DNA of 64,000 nt from Alistipes senegalensis JC50 (lineage in GTDB: Bacteria; Bacteroidota; Bacteroidia; Bacteroidales; Rikenellaceae). Position 1 is the stretch's first letter. Every line of letters starts with the position of its first letter. The position numbers were made by a program, and so were the translations under genes. The stretch lies in NCBI RefSeq assembly GCF_025145645.1, contig NZ_CP102252.1:930001-994000 (forward strand), in the 5' to 3' direction. The notes beneath the pieces were generated by a model that ran no database searches, was not told the DNA's origin, and saw only the letters and a list, made by a program, of their open reading frames with translations. Below are positions 1 through 9,348 of the stretch, one piece after another.

Positions 1-1504
1 AAGAGTCGCCCGAAGCGGTGATCGCGCCCGGACGTCCCAGCGGGTCTTTGCGGCCCCACTGGTAGTAGAGACCGTACGAATCGACAGTAGCGGTAGCTCC
101 GGCGGCAACCGTATTCATGGCACCCAGCGCGATCGGCATGACCTCGTAGGTCGAACCCGACCCGTTGCTGGCGGACGGAATGGCGTAGGTCAACAGTCCG
201 GCCGTGGGGTCGATCTCGGGAACCCAGATGTGGTACGACCACAGGATATTGTCGGAAGCGTCCGTAATGGCGACGACGGCGTTGCCGTTGCCGGAGATGC
301 CCGTTACCGGAACCTTATTATTCGAAATGGTACCGACGGTGATGCCCGTCAACGTGTTTTCCTTCCACAACAGCTTGGCTTTGGAGGGCTGGGGTGCCGA
401 CGAAGCGGGCGTGCCGGTCTTGCGGAAACGCATGTCGGACTTGAAAGGCGTAACGTCGATGTTCACCGTGGTCTCGCCATAGACCAGATAGGAGTTGTGC
501 GGGCCGTAATAGTAGAACGTCGGGATGCCCGGCTTGTCCTCGACTTCGTAACGGAAATCCGTGCCGTCGGCCGTGAACCGCTCGTTGATCGGGAAGCGCA
601 GCACCTTACCAGCGGAAAGGTCCTGAGTGGGCTTGGCGAAGAACGTGATGGTGTGGAGATCGGTCGTGCAGACGATCTTCATCTCCTCGCCGGCAGCGAC
701 GGCGGGGAACAACATGACCGACCGGGAGAACGGAGAACCCAATGCGCTGGAGGTGTTGAACGTCCAGTCGATCTTCTCCACGGAACCTGCGCCCAGTTTC
801 GGAGCGACGGGGTCGGAGAAATCGACCGTAGCCGTGCCGCCGATCTTAGCGGAACCGGCGGTGGTGGTGATGGTCATCGACTCCATAGTCTCGTCTTTGA
901 AATCCGACTGGCTCAGGTCGAACGCGAAAGTGCACCAAGTACCCAACTGCTTGAACTTGAAGTTAACCTCGGAAGTGGACTCAGAAGCGACGGCAGGCGT
1001 GTTGTACGAAACCTTGATGTCGTTGTAAGTGAACGAATAAGGCGAATCTTTCTCGTTCCACGACCCGATGCCGTACGTCGAACGGTGGTCCTGCTCGTAA
1101 TTCTTGTTGAGATTGAACGAAATCTGACCGTTGGCGGCGACCTCGGCGGCGACGGCCGGGTAAACGGCCCTGAGGTCGCTGACATCGGTGTAAGCGATAC
1201 CCTTGCCGCTCAGAGGCTCGAACTTGCCGACGGAAGTGCCCTGACCCGAAACGAGCTCGTACTGAACCTTATCGCCGTTGCTCGTGTTGACCACGAGGAT
1301 GCGGTCCTTGTTGGACCAATTCACCACGGAATTGGTGCCCAATCCCGTACGGGTTCCGATCTCAGCATCCAAAGAACCCGATACACTGGCAAGCGTGTAC
1401 TTGCCGCCGACAGCCGGGATGTCGCTAACCTCGGCATCCTTGCTGCAACCTGCCACGGATACGGCGAAAGCCGTCATAGCAGCGTAAAAAAAGATCTTTT
1501 TCAT
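1..1504 (-). CDS. Fimbrillin-family lipoprotein, 3' end beyond window
   Basis: Partial gene of at least 501 codons that runs off the left edge. It starts MKKIFF, followed by a hydrophobic stretch and the lipobox VAGC-SKD with Cys at residue 20, so export and lipidation by signal peptidase II are expected. The body is Ser/Thr/Gly-rich beta-type sequence. An early TR motif (EIGTRTGLG) and phrases such as DLRAVYP resemble fimbrillin/Mfa-like proteins. It is the seventh fimbrillin-like gene and the ninth gene in the operon, 54 bp downstream of the preceding lipoprotein. It is longer than its neighbours, so it may be an accessory or tip protein. Family assignment comes from context and pattern, not from a search. 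Confidence 0.7.
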   Translation of the reverse strand, partial: MKKIFFYAAMTAFAVSVAGCSKDAEVSDIPAVGGKYTLASVSGSLDAEIGTRTGLGTNSVVNWSNKDRILVVNTSNGDKVQYELVSGQGTSVGKFEPLSGKGIAYTDVSDLRAVYPAVAAEVAANGQISFNLNKNYEQDHRSTYGIGSWNEKDSPYSFTYNDIKVSYNTPAVASESTSEVNFKFKQLGTWCTFAFDLSQSDFKDETMESMTITTTAGSAKIGGTATVDFSDPVAPKLGAGSVEKIDWTFNTSSALGSPFSRSVMLFPAVAAGEEMKIVCTTDLHTITFFAKPTQDLSAGKVLRFPINERFTADGTDFRYEVEDKPGIPTFYYYGPHNSYLVYGETTVNIDVTPFKSDMRFRKTGTPASSAPQPSKAKLLWKENTLTGITVGTISNNKVPVTGISGNGNAVVAITDASDNILWSYHIWVPEIDPTAGLLTYAIPSASNGSGSTYEVMPIALGAMNTVAAGATATVDSYGLYYQWGRKDPLGRPGAITASGDS

Positions 1505-1558
1505 ATTGAAACAACCTATAAGTGATTATTCGATAGTGTCAAATGATGCCGCGGCAGT

Positions 1559-2611
1559 CTACCACGCGACGCCGCCGTCGGAATATGCGCCGTCGTTATC
1601 GACGGTAGCCTCCCAAGCCAACCCGCCGTCGATATACGAAGCGTCGGGGGAATCGGCGTCGAGGACGACCGAGATCGGCCGCTCGATGAAGTAACGGGTA
1701 CCGCCGGCGAAACCGCTCGCGGGAACGTCCTTATCGGGAGTGGTCAAAGTCAGTCCGGCCTGAGTGGTGACCGAGAACTTCACGGTGCCCGACATATTCG
1801 AGGTGGGCAGAATGACGAAGTCGATGTAAGGATTCGGATTCTGTCCGTCGGCCTTCTTCGTGATGCGTACAGGTGTGGTGAGCCGGACGGTGACGGTGCT
1901 GGTGCCCGAAGCGGAGGCAGAAGCGGCCAGAGAACCGTCGGCGAAGGTCAATTTGCAATCGCCGAACAAAGCGCAACCGGAAACGGAAACGGAAGCCTGA
2001 GAGATATAGACCTCGTCAGCGGAAGAAGCCTCGTCAAGGAACAACTGCACCCGCATCAACGACGAAGCAGGCTTGAAGTCGAAGCGGACGGACTTGTTCA
2101 ACCCGATCTGCTCGGAACTTACGGTGACGGCCTGCGAGAAGCAGACCTGATAACGTCCGAACTCGCCGTTCTGGGCCGAAGGGATGTTCAACAACACGCC
2201 CCCGTCGCTGTAAGTGGCGGCAGCGGCGGTCCAAACCGGATAATAGGCGTAGAACGTGTAATCGCCCGAACCGCTCCAACTCTCGGAATAGAGGATGTTC
2301 CTGGGGTGGAAGACGGCGAGGCCCGATCCGGCGCCGGACTGGAGCGTGCAGATGTCGTGGGCCTTCAAGGCTTTGGAAGAGTCGAAAGCGTAAGCGCCGA
2401 TGTTGTCGTAATCGCTCCAATACATCAGGCCCGAGGTGCCGGGGAAATAAGACCGGGACGACGCGGCGGATGCCGGAACGGATGCCGCGGGAGCGACGCC
2501 CGTGAAAGTCATCGGAGAACCGCCCGCGGGGACGGAATCCTCCTTGCTGCATCCCATCGCCGTCAAAGCGATGAGAGCCATTGCCAATACGTTGTTTTTC
2601 ATACGTTTCAT
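1559..2611 (-). CDS. Fimbrillin-family lipoprotein
   Basis: A 350-aa lipoprotein with lipobox TAMGC-SKED near residue 21; the start could also be the Met three codons later. After a short linker it contains SRSYFPG, LMYWSDYDNIGAYAF and YTFYAYYPVW, typical of fimbrillin-like (Mfa/FimA-type) proteins whose N-terminal domain carries a conserved 'fYAYYP' strand. The C-terminus carries a near-duplicated tail, YIDGGLAW then YSDGGVAW. Only 9 bp separate it from the upstream gene, so the two are co-transcribed. Probably a minor pilus subunit. The exact subfamily cannot be set from sequence reading alone. Confidence 0.75.
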   Translation of the reverse strand: MKRMKNNVLAMALIALTAMGCSKEDSVPAGGSPMTFTGVAPAASVPASAASSRSYFPGTSGLMYWSDYDNIGAYAFDSSKALKAHDICTLQSGAGSGLAVFHPRNILYSESWSGSGDYTFYAYYPVWTAAAATYSDGGVLLNIPSAQNGEFGRYQVCFSQAVTVSSEQIGLNKSVRFDFKPASSLMRVQLFLDEASSADEVYISQASVSVSGCALFGDCKLTFADGSLAASASASGTSTVTVRLTTPVRITKKADGQNPNPYIDFVILPTSNMSGTVKFSVTTQAGLTLTTPDKDVPASGFAGGTRYFIERPISVVLDADSPDASYIDGGLAWEATVDNDGAYSDGGVAW

Positions 2612-2620
2612 CGAATTAAA

Positions 2621-3736
2621 CTATTCCCAAATTCCATCGACGTACTGTCCGGCATCGACGCCCCGGTCAACGACGACGCGAAGATCCCGGGAATTCAATC
2701 CCTTGATCGTCGAAGAAACCGTATAATGGTAATTGCGAACCACGTTGAAATCGGTGGACGCATTCTCCCCGAGGTAGATCGTATAAGTGACGTCGGTCAA
2801 CGCAGAACCGCGCTGGTAGTCGCCGCCGATCTCGATGAAAGTACTGCCCGCAGGAGCGTTTTCAGGACCCTTTTCGGAGGGGCTTTTGATACTGGAGACG
2901 ACGCCCCGCAGGTTCTCGGGAACGTACCACGTGTACGTGAAAGAACCCGTCCCGGAGACGGAAACAGCGGGGTAATTGATGAAATTGTCGGACGAAGCGG
3001 CGTCGGGGTACAATCCGGTGGTCCCGGTGGGAAGAGTGTGCTCCAGGAACCGAGTGCACGAAGCGGCGCTCCGCAAGCTCACGCGCGAAGGAGTGAATTT
3101 CTCCCCGGCAGCCGTAATCTGAATGTCGAAGGTGAAGTCGATTTTAGCCACCAAGCGCTTCATCTGAACCGTTCCCGAAGCGATGACGGAAGATCCCTTG
3201 TACGAACCGATCATCGGCAAAACGCCATCGGCAGATACGGCGGCCTCGCTGGCGAAAGCGAGCGTCGAAGCCTCGAACGACCCGAGCGTAACGTCCGAAT
3301 CGGGCACCCCGTCCCCGGCAGAGAACTTCTGGAAGCGATCCGGACCGACGTTGGCGACGAAATAGATCTTCGTGTCGCCGGAAGTCTCGTACAAAGCGAC
3401 GCTGAGCGAATAACCGTTCGTGGCGTCACCCCCGATCATGCTCGCATCGTAATACTCGCAGAACAACAGCTTCGAAGCATCCGTCGCGCCGTCGAACTGC
3501 AAAACCCACAGGTTCTTCAAAGCATCCTCGTCAACGGTGCTCCGGCCCTCGGCGGCCCCCAAAGCCGATGTCCGCATATCCGCAGCGCTCAGACCGAAAG
3601 TCATCCGGGCCGTTCGCCCGGAAGCATCTCCGCCCTGCTCTCCGGATACGGGAATCGTATCCGCACTTCGCTCGCATGAACACAAGGCCGCGGCGACGAC
3701 GGATAAGATACACAATGTCTTTCTGAAAATTTTCAT
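2621..3736 (-). CDS. Fimbrial lipoprotein, DUF4906-like
   Basis: A 371-aa lipoprotein with lipobox ALCSC-ERS. An N-terminal domain reads LKNLWVLQFDG...KIYFVANVG. The second half contains YTWYVPENLRG, AGSTFIEIGGDY, YTIYLGENASTDFNV and NYHYTVSSTIKGLN, which match the pattern I associate with DUF4906/Mfa-like proteins of Bacteroidales pili. The final residues QYVDGIWE echo the DGG-aromatic tail of the next gene. Likely a minor fimbrial component or tip adhesin. Its close spacing with the gene downstream supports a single transcript. Confidence 0.75.
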   Translation of the reverse strand: MKIFRKTLCILSVVAAALCSCERSADTIPVSGEQGGDASGRTARMTFGLSAADMRTSALGAAEGRSTVDEDALKNLWVLQFDGATDASKLLFCEYYDASMIGGDATNGYSLSVALYETSGDTKIYFVANVGPDRFQKFSAGDGVPDSDVTLGSFEASTLAFASEAAVSADGVLPMIGSYKGSSVIASGTVQMKRLVAKIDFTFDIQITAAGEKFTPSRVSLRSAASCTRFLEHTLPTGTTGLYPDAASSDNFINYPAVSVSGTGSFTYTWYVPENLRGVVSSIKSPSEKGPENAPAGSTFIEIGGDYQRGSALTDVTYTIYLGENASTDFNVVRNYHYTVSSTIKGLNSRDLRVVVDRGVDAGQYVDGIWE

Positions 3737-3829
3737 AACAACTTATACATTTGCAATTCATTCTTAGGTATTCCGGACGGCCCGCCGAAAATCCGTCGGA
3801 CCCCGCCCGGAACGATAGTGCGGGTGCGG

Positions 3830-5032
3830 CTACTCGCTCGCGTTTTCGAAAACGATACCGCCCATATCGACATCGGTCCACGCATCGGAACCGGCCAACG
3901 CGGAGAAATAAGCCCCCAGATCGGCTGACCAATCCTTATTTTCGGTCCAACTGTCGGGCTTTATCTGCGGCGTGAAATAACCGCCCACGTCGGTCGTCCA
4001 ACCGGAGATCTCCCAGGAGCCGACGACGACGCTGAAATGAGGCTGATCCCCCAGGGAAGTGTCCCAGACGGCATCCGTATTCCACGGCGTGATCTGCAAC
4101 GTCAGCAAAACGAAGCCCCCCTGCAAGGAGACATCGAACGTGTAACGAAGACCGGGCGCAAACGCCATAGCGGAAACCTGAGCATCCAGATCGGTGGCCT
4201 CGGTAGCGCTGTTGAAGACAACCTGCATGGCCAACCCGAAGGGAGCGTCGGCCTTGGGCAACACCTCGTCCGCGACCGTGTACTCGTAGGGCTGGTCGCC
4301 CGGAGTGAAGGTGGACGCGGGGAAATCGTAAGTGCCGCCGCCGACATCGGTCGGCAACACCTCGCACACGACAGCCGAAACAGGCGAAAGCGTGATTTCG
4401 GAAAGCTCCACCTTCTTGATAACGGCTTTCGTGACGTTCTCGGCCTTCCGGGAGATGGTGAAATACAACTGGCTGCACTTACGCTCCAACATGCTCAACG
4501 CGACAGTCTGCGACGAAGTCCCCGACTGCGGAGCCACCTGGCATGCAGCGGTAAGCGAACAGGCGTAATCCGTACCGTGTTCGACGCTGACCGAACGATG
4601 GTCGTCCGCAAACGGCAAAGCCGGCGTAAGCGCGTAAAAATCGTACGCCCCGGCCGACAACCGCATAGCGTCGCCCGCGGAACTCGTAACCTTGCCCTCG
4701 GAATCCACCGCGCACGGTTTCAGAGAACCGTCTTCCTGCACCTCGTAAGCGACCTCGCTCACGTAAGTATCCTGCGCAATATCCGCAGTCGCACCGGATG
4801 CCCGGCGTTTGTAGGCGGCCACACGCACGGTGGACCCTGCGGACAACGACTCCGCGGCAGCCCGGCTGTCAGGACGGACCTGCGGCTGCACCGAGGCCGA
4901 GATCCCGACACCGCGCAACGCGAAGCCGACCTCGATTCCGCCAGGCCGGCCCGAGGCAGACTCGGAATCATGGCATGCCCCGGCGATGCCGGCCACGAAC
5001 AAAATTCCTGTTAAAAACAATATTTTTCTCAT
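3830..5032 (-). CDS. Fimbrillin-family lipoprotein
   Basis: A 400-aa lipoprotein. I start it at MRKILFLTG (5032) rather than at the upstream in-frame Met at 5146, because this gives a clean signal peptide with lipobox IAGAC-HDSES. The body has fimbrillin-like features: VRVAAYKR, AYDFYALTPALPF, SMLERKCSQLYFTI, then a C-terminal strand LQITPWNTDAVWD. It ends with an unusual Trp/Asp/Gly-rich extension of about 60 residues with repeated W-x-D/G-Y-F elements. It lies in the fimbrial operon with 82 bp to the gene upstream. Probably a pilus subunit with an added C-terminal module. Confidence 0.72.
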   Translation of the reverse strand: MRKILFLTGILFVAGIAGACHDSESASGRPGGIEVGFALRGVGISASVQPQVRPDSRAAAESLSAGSTVRVAAYKRRASGATADIAQDTYVSEVAYEVQEDGSLKPCAVDSEGKVTSSAGDAMRLSAGAYDFYALTPALPFADDHRSVSVEHGTDYACSLTAACQVAPQSGTSSQTVALSMLERKCSQLYFTISRKAENVTKAVIKKVELSEITLSPVSAVVCEVLPTDVGGGTYDFPASTFTPGDQPYEYTVADEVLPKADAPFGLAMQVVFNSATEATDLDAQVSAMAFAPGLRYTFDVSLQGGFVLLTLQITPWNTDAVWDTSLGDQPHFSVVVGSWEISGWTTDVGGYFTPQIKPDSWTENKDWSADLGAYFSALAGSDAWTDVDMGGIVFENASE

Positions 5033-5114
5033 AATATACCTGCTTTTCAGAATCGGAAACATCCTGCGATTCCGACTTGCGGGAAGATACGACCTCGAAA
5101 AAAGCATCGCTTTC

Positions 5115-6143
5115 TCAGAGGGGGATTTCCACCCGGTCCGAAGCATCCACCCACGCTCCGATCGTGGCCACAGGCTCGACAGCGGTAGTCGTGAATTTCA
5201 ACACCACGTCGTAAGCCTTGCCTTTTTCGAATCCGGCGTCGGGAACCGGCAGCGCGACTTCGCAGGTTCCGCCCTGCTCCGTGACGACTGCCAGCGACAG
5301 GGACGCACCGGCTGCCACAGGGGCGACCATAGCATAACCGCACTCCGCAGCAGTATCCGAACCTTCGGTGAACGCCAGAGGATAGGCAATATCGGCATCA
5401 TCGGCAAGCCGGTTCTTCGACAGAGACAGGTCTGCGGCAACGCCCTCGAACTCGACCGTACCGGGCAGCGTGATTTTGCATTTCGTCTGTCGGTCTTTCA
5501 GGGCGATGTCGGTTATCTTCCCCCAAACCGCCGGGGCTGCGGCATCGGCCGCATAGGCTTTGAACCTGAATTGCGTAAGCTGGTGTGCGAAGGTGAAAAC
5601 CTTGCCGGTCGTGCCGAACCGGGATTCGGCGACCTTGCAACCCACGAGTTCCTGAGTCAGCATAATGTCCGTTCCGCCGTCGATGTTCAGCGTCACGACA
5701 CCCGCAGCCGGCACCGCCCGCGGATACCACCCCACCAATTTCGTATTGTTATTGGTTTCGCGGCTCAGGTAATATTGAGAGGTTGCGAACGAAATTGCGG
5801 CCTCGGAAGATACCTCGCCCGTATTGGCGGCCAGCGTCGCCGGCAATGCGGCGGAAAGAGTCGCATAGGCAGGATATTGACCGTCGTCGAGTTGATCGAG
5901 ACGGGCGAAACTGACCTCCAACGCCCCGTGTTCCGCATTGATCACGGCACGGGTGAGCGGCGGCAGTTGGGCCGTACGCACCTCCGCGGATGTTGCAGGA
6001 ACGACACCGCCGCTCAACAGAATCTCCACCGGCGCATCCTTGTCGGGCGTGGGTTTCACGGACGGTTTGCGGTCTTTCGAACATCCTGCCGAAAAGACGG
6101 CCGCCAAAAGCAGAGCTGCCGAAAAAAACGATAATTTCTTCAT
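5115..6143 (-). CDS. Fimbrillin-family lipoprotein
   Basis: A 342-aa lipoprotein starting MKKLSFF with lipobox FSAGC-SKDRK; the 33 residues upstream in the same frame look like leader sequence rather than protein. It carries typical fimbrillin elements: TRAVINAEHG, LSRETNNNTKLVGWYPR, MLTQELVGCKV, FTFAHQLTQFRFKAY, and a C-terminal KAYDVVLKFTTTAVEP-type strand ending in GAWVDASDRVEIPL. The histidine-containing 'hqLTqfrF' strand recurs in the next two upstream genes, which supports paralogy. Probably a structural or minor pilin. Confidence 0.78.
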   Translation of the reverse strand: MKKLSFFSAALLLAAVFSAGCSKDRKPSVKPTPDKDAPVEILLSGGVVPATSAEVRTAQLPPLTRAVINAEHGALEVSFARLDQLDDGQYPAYATLSAALPATLAANTGEVSSEAAISFATSQYYLSRETNNNTKLVGWYPRAVPAAGVVTLNIDGGTDIMLTQELVGCKVAESRFGTTGKVFTFAHQLTQFRFKAYAADAAAPAVWGKITDIALKDRQTKCKITLPGTVEFEGVAADLSLSKNRLADDADIAYPLAFTEGSDTAAECGYAMVAPVAAGASLSLAVVTEQGGTCEVALPVPDAGFEKGKAYDVVLKFTTTAVEPVATIGAWVDASDRVEIPL

Positions 6144-6261
6144 AATCGGGCTTGGATTTATAAAAACGGGGAGAAGTGCCGACCGTAAAACGGCGCATCT
6201 CCCCGTTTGAAATTCGATATTCGGGAAAACCTCGGCCGGCAACCCGAAAAAGGGGACCTGA

Positions 6262-7305
6262 TTACTGGATCTCGACCTCGGAGTTACCGCCCTTCACCCA
6301 ATCCGTAACGGTAGCCTTAGCCACGATTTCCGTAGCCTTGAACGTCAGGGTGACTTCGAAAGCCTTGCCCTGCGTATCGCCGGAGAAAACAGCGGGATCT
6401 TCCTCGCCAACCTTAGCCTTATACAGGTCGAAAGAAACCTCTTTCGTCGTAACGGTCTCACCGAGTTTCGTATCGACACTCAATGTGAAGTGCTTGACAC
6501 CGTTTTCGGCAGTGATCGGTGCTACGAGCGAATAAGCAACCTCCTCAGCCGTAGTCGTCAATGCAATCTTATTATCTGCATCATCAACTGCGTTGTCGGT
6601 ATATGCAGCAGCGTCGATGCGATAAAATGCCATTCCGTCTGCCACAGGATTCGAAAATGCCGTACCGGTTGTAGCCGCACCGGTTGCCAACGTAACCTCA
6701 GCAGTATCGAAAACGTCACCGTTCATGGCTTTAACGAGCGTAATACCGGTGATGTCACCCCATACGTTCTGAGCAGCCTCATTCTCAGCCTTGACTTTGA
6801 CAACCAGCTTGGTAAGCAGGTGCTTGAACTCGAAAGAAGGAACGGTACCAGCCATAGCCGTACTTTTCTTACCGTTTACTTCCGCAGCAGCCATGACATC
6901 CGTCTTACCGTCGAACGTGTATTTTGCCGTCGTAGCAATATCTTTCCAGTCAGCAAGGGCCGTCGGATAAAGAGCGCAGAAATAAACTGTAGCATCGCTC
7001 ACCGGATAATACTTCGGAGTGGTGTCGAAACCTTTGGCATTTGTATCGTCAGCGAACGTTATCGTTCCGTCGCAATACCGGGTGGTATAATCTGCGGTAG
7101 TTGTGGAACCGAGAACTACGGCAGTAAGAGTGTTGTCGGAAGCGATCTGGCCTTCAAAAGGCGCACGCGTCTCAATAGTAAGGGCTTTCGAGGTAGCCAT
7201 GATTTCGACCATGTCGTTCTCGACAACGGGACGGTTAGCTAACTCGCTCTTGGAGCAACTTGCCAGCGTCAGCAAAGCAAGCACAGGAACATAAAGCTTT
7301 TTCAT
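6262..7305 (-). CDS. Fimbrillin-family lipoprotein, candidate major subunit
   Basis: A 347-aa lipoprotein with lipobox LASC-SKSE. It has a TRAPF motif around residue 47, YYPVSDATVYFCALYP, FEFKHLLTKLVVKVKAE, and the C-terminal strand KAFEVTLTFKATEIV followed by VTDWVKGG. It is Thr/Ala-rich and low in complexity, like major pilins. Its DNA is visibly more A/T-rich than the neighbouring genes, which may mark different expression or allelic exchange. In Porphyromonas, related pilins are matured by Arg-specific proteolysis after lipoprotein transport. The TR site here would fit that model, but this is inference. Confidence 0.8.
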   Translation of the reverse strand: MKKLYVPVLALLTLASCSKSELANRPVVENDMVEIMATSKALTIETRAPFEGQIASDNTLTAVVLGSTTTADYTTRYCDGTITFADDTNAKGFDTTPKYYPVSDATVYFCALYPTALADWKDIATTAKYTFDGKTDVMAAAEVNGKKSTAMAGTVPSFEFKHLLTKLVVKVKAENEAAQNVWGDITGITLVKAMNGDVFDTAEVTLATGAATTGTAFSNPVADGMAFYRIDAAAYTDNAVDDADNKIALTTTAEEVAYSLVAPITAENGVKHFTLSVDTKLGETVTTKEVSFDLYKAKVGEEDPAVFSGDTQGKAFEVTLTFKATEIVAKATVTDWVKGGNSEVEIQ

Positions 7306-7373
7306 AGCAAATAAATTAAAAAATTGGTAAATAATTAATTAATATAAAAAGGTATAACCTTATGAGATTGTCA

Positions 7374-8387
7374 TTATTGAACGATTGCAGAACCGTAACC
7401 GGCCATCACCCACGGAACGACCGTGGCGCTCAAGACAATGCCGGTCTGCTGCTGAAACGACAGCGTAATGAGATAGGAGCGCCCAGCAGCGAAAGATTCC
7501 TCTTTCACACCGCCTATCGAGGATGTAGGCCGGATAAGCACGTCATCGTAGGTCGCCTTCGAGGTCTCGACCCGAACATGGAATTCCGGCTGTCCGGGCT
7601 CCAACATGACCTCCTGACCGACGCTCTGAGGCTGTGTCGGCGACCCCGTAATGAGCACCTCCGTGATGCCGGGCACGGCCAACTCGCCGGGAGAGCTCCA
7701 AGCGCCCAAAGCTCCGGTTTCGATGTTCATGGAAGAGTCGCTATTGACCCCCAGAAGCGAAATGCCCCGAAGAGACACCTCGTTCAACGAAGCGTAACTG
7801 TCGATCACCTGGAACCGCAACTGCGTGAGCACATGCCGGAACTCCAATCCCTGCGGCCTGCTATTGCGGCTGCCGGTTACGGGCGTCGCAAACATGACAT
7901 CCTCCCGTCCGCTCAAAGAGAAATGCAACACGGGGGCGTGTCCGGATGCCGGAGCCTCCACGAAGAAACGGCCCTCGGAAGAGGTTCCGACCGGAGCGTA
8001 AGGATGGTAGGCGCAGAACTCGACCGAACTCTCCTCCTCGGCAGGGTAATAATAATTGCCGGCCCACGAAATATTTCCCGTAAGAGCGTCGATGGAAGTC
8101 GTGCGGACATTATCCATTCTCAGAACACCGCCCCACTGGCTCCCGTCCGATGGAATGCCGGACGAAGCGTCGGAAATCTGAATGCCGTAGATCCCGACAT
8201 TGTTTCCCGCAGCGGAGAGATCCTCCAATGAATTGACGGCACGGGTGGGACTCTTCGCACCGAGACGTATCACGGCACGGCCGTCTTCCTGCAATGGCTC
8301 CTCAGTACATCCATTGCACACACAAGCAAGCAGGCACAAAAACAGACTACAGATCAAATGCGAATATTCAAGAATATGTTTTTTCAT
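7374..8387 (-). CDS. Fimbrillin-family lipoprotein
   Basis: A 337-aa lipoprotein with a long N-terminal hydrophobic signal and lipobox CVCNGC-TEEP. It shows SPTRAVNSLEDL, NNVGIYGIQI, NYYYPAEEESSVEFCAYHPY, LEFRHVLTQLRFQVIDSY and a C-terminal SYLITLSFQQQTGIVLSATVVPW strand, the layout seen in fimbrillin-family proteins. It is the first of the seven fimbrillin-like genes in transcription order, immediately after the DUF5119 gene. Role inferred: an anchor or minor subunit of the same pilus. Confidence 0.8.
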   Translation of the reverse strand: MKKHILEYSHLICSLFLCLLACVCNGCTEEPLQEDGRAVIRLGAKSPTRAVNSLEDLSAAGNNVGIYGIQISDASSGIPSDGSQWGGVLRMDNVRTTSIDALTGNISWAGNYYYPAEEESSVEFCAYHPYAPVGTSSEGRFFVEAPASGHAPVLHFSLSGREDVMFATPVTGSRNSRPQGLEFRHVLTQLRFQVIDSYASLNEVSLRGISLLGVNSDSSMNIETGALGAWSSPGELAVPGITEVLITGSPTQPQSVGQEVMLEPGQPEFHVRVETSKATYDDVLIRPTSSIGGVKEESFAAGRSYLITLSFQQQTGIVLSATVVPWVMAGYGSAIVQ

Positions 8388-8432
8388 GATCGGAATGTTA
8401 TTTTACCCGATAAACTAAAATTGCAGGTACGG

Positions 8433-9320
8433 CTATATGACTCCTCCGCCCGAACCCTCGTCCCACGGAAGGACCGAAGCCCGAAGCTGGCCGTCGATCA
8501 ACGACAAGACCACACGCAGGGAGATTTCATTCGGGAACACGCCGCCTTCGGAAGCGATACTCCGGACGGCGTCCGTCAAGTCGGCCGTGACCGGATAAAC
8601 CGTACTACTTTCGTCTTCGCCCACCAACTCCAACGATAACAGATGCGACGGAGCATCCGTACGAGGCGGAACCAAGTCGAGCACGTAAATATCGGCGGTG
8701 AAAGAGGAGCTCCCCGCAACGGGATCGGCGGTAAAACGCACGCTCGCGGCGGCGGAGGAACAAAGTCCCGAAAGGCAATGACGCGAAAGCGAAACGCCCG
8801 AAAATGAACCGCGGCAGGAACTCAGCGGAACGAAATCCCCGATTTCCAACATGAACCGGACGTGTTTGATGCACGAACAAGGCGCAGCGGCGACCCGAAC
8901 GGTGTCGCGGTAAGGAACTTCCAGAGTTTCCGACTCGACCAAACGCGTGGCGTAAGCCAACCTTTCGGGCTGGCAGACATGCTCGCCATCCTCGTCCGGC
9001 AATACATAGATTTCCGCCGTATCGTAACTCCGCTCGTTGCGCACGGCAACATTGACGCAGTCGCTATTGACGACAATGACACGATAACGGCCGACAGGCA
9101 GAACGCCGCCGAATCCCTCCGACGGGCAATCGAAAGAGAGCATCTCCCCGCCGTTCTCGGGATAGAAATAAAACCGGCTGCCGGCAGGCGAAAAACCCTC
9201 GTCCCACGACAAAGCGATCTGCACGTAACCTTCTTGTTTACGATAGTCCAAACTCTCTTCGGTGCACCCCCAGGCCATCAACAGCCCGATGGATAAACAT
9301 ATATGAGCAATCGTTTTCAT
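8433..9320 (-). CDS. DUF5119-type fimbrial-locus lipoprotein
   Basis: A 295-aa lipoprotein. I start it at MKTIAHICLSIGLLMAWGC-TEES (9320); the upstream in-frame Met at 9383 would add an implausible leader. The mature part has IALSWDEGFSPAGSRFYFYPENGG, YRVIVVNSDC, RDTVRVAAAPC and VRFMLEIGDF. This matches my memory of DUF5119-type proteins placed next to the DUF3575/fimbrillin genes in Bacteroidales fimbrial loci. There are several cysteines, unlike the pilin-like neighbours. A role in anchoring or assembly is inferred from its constant position. Not confirmed by search. Confidence 0.7.
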   Translation of the reverse strand: MKTIAHICLSIGLLMAWGCTEESLDYRKQEGYVQIALSWDEGFSPAGSRFYFYPENGGEMLSFDCPSEGFGGVLPVGRYRVIVVNSDCVNVAVRNERSYDTAEIYVLPDEDGEHVCQPERLAYATRLVESETLEVPYRDTVRVAAAPCSCIKHVRFMLEIGDFVPLSSCRGSFSGVSLSRHCLSGLCSSAAASVRFTADPVAGSSSFTADIYVLDLVPPRTDAPSHLLSLELVGEDESSTVYPVTADLTDAVRSIASEGGVFPNEISLRVVLSLIDGQLRASVLPWDEGSGGGVI

Positions 9321-9348
9321 AACCGACTGATATTGATCCGCAATCAAA

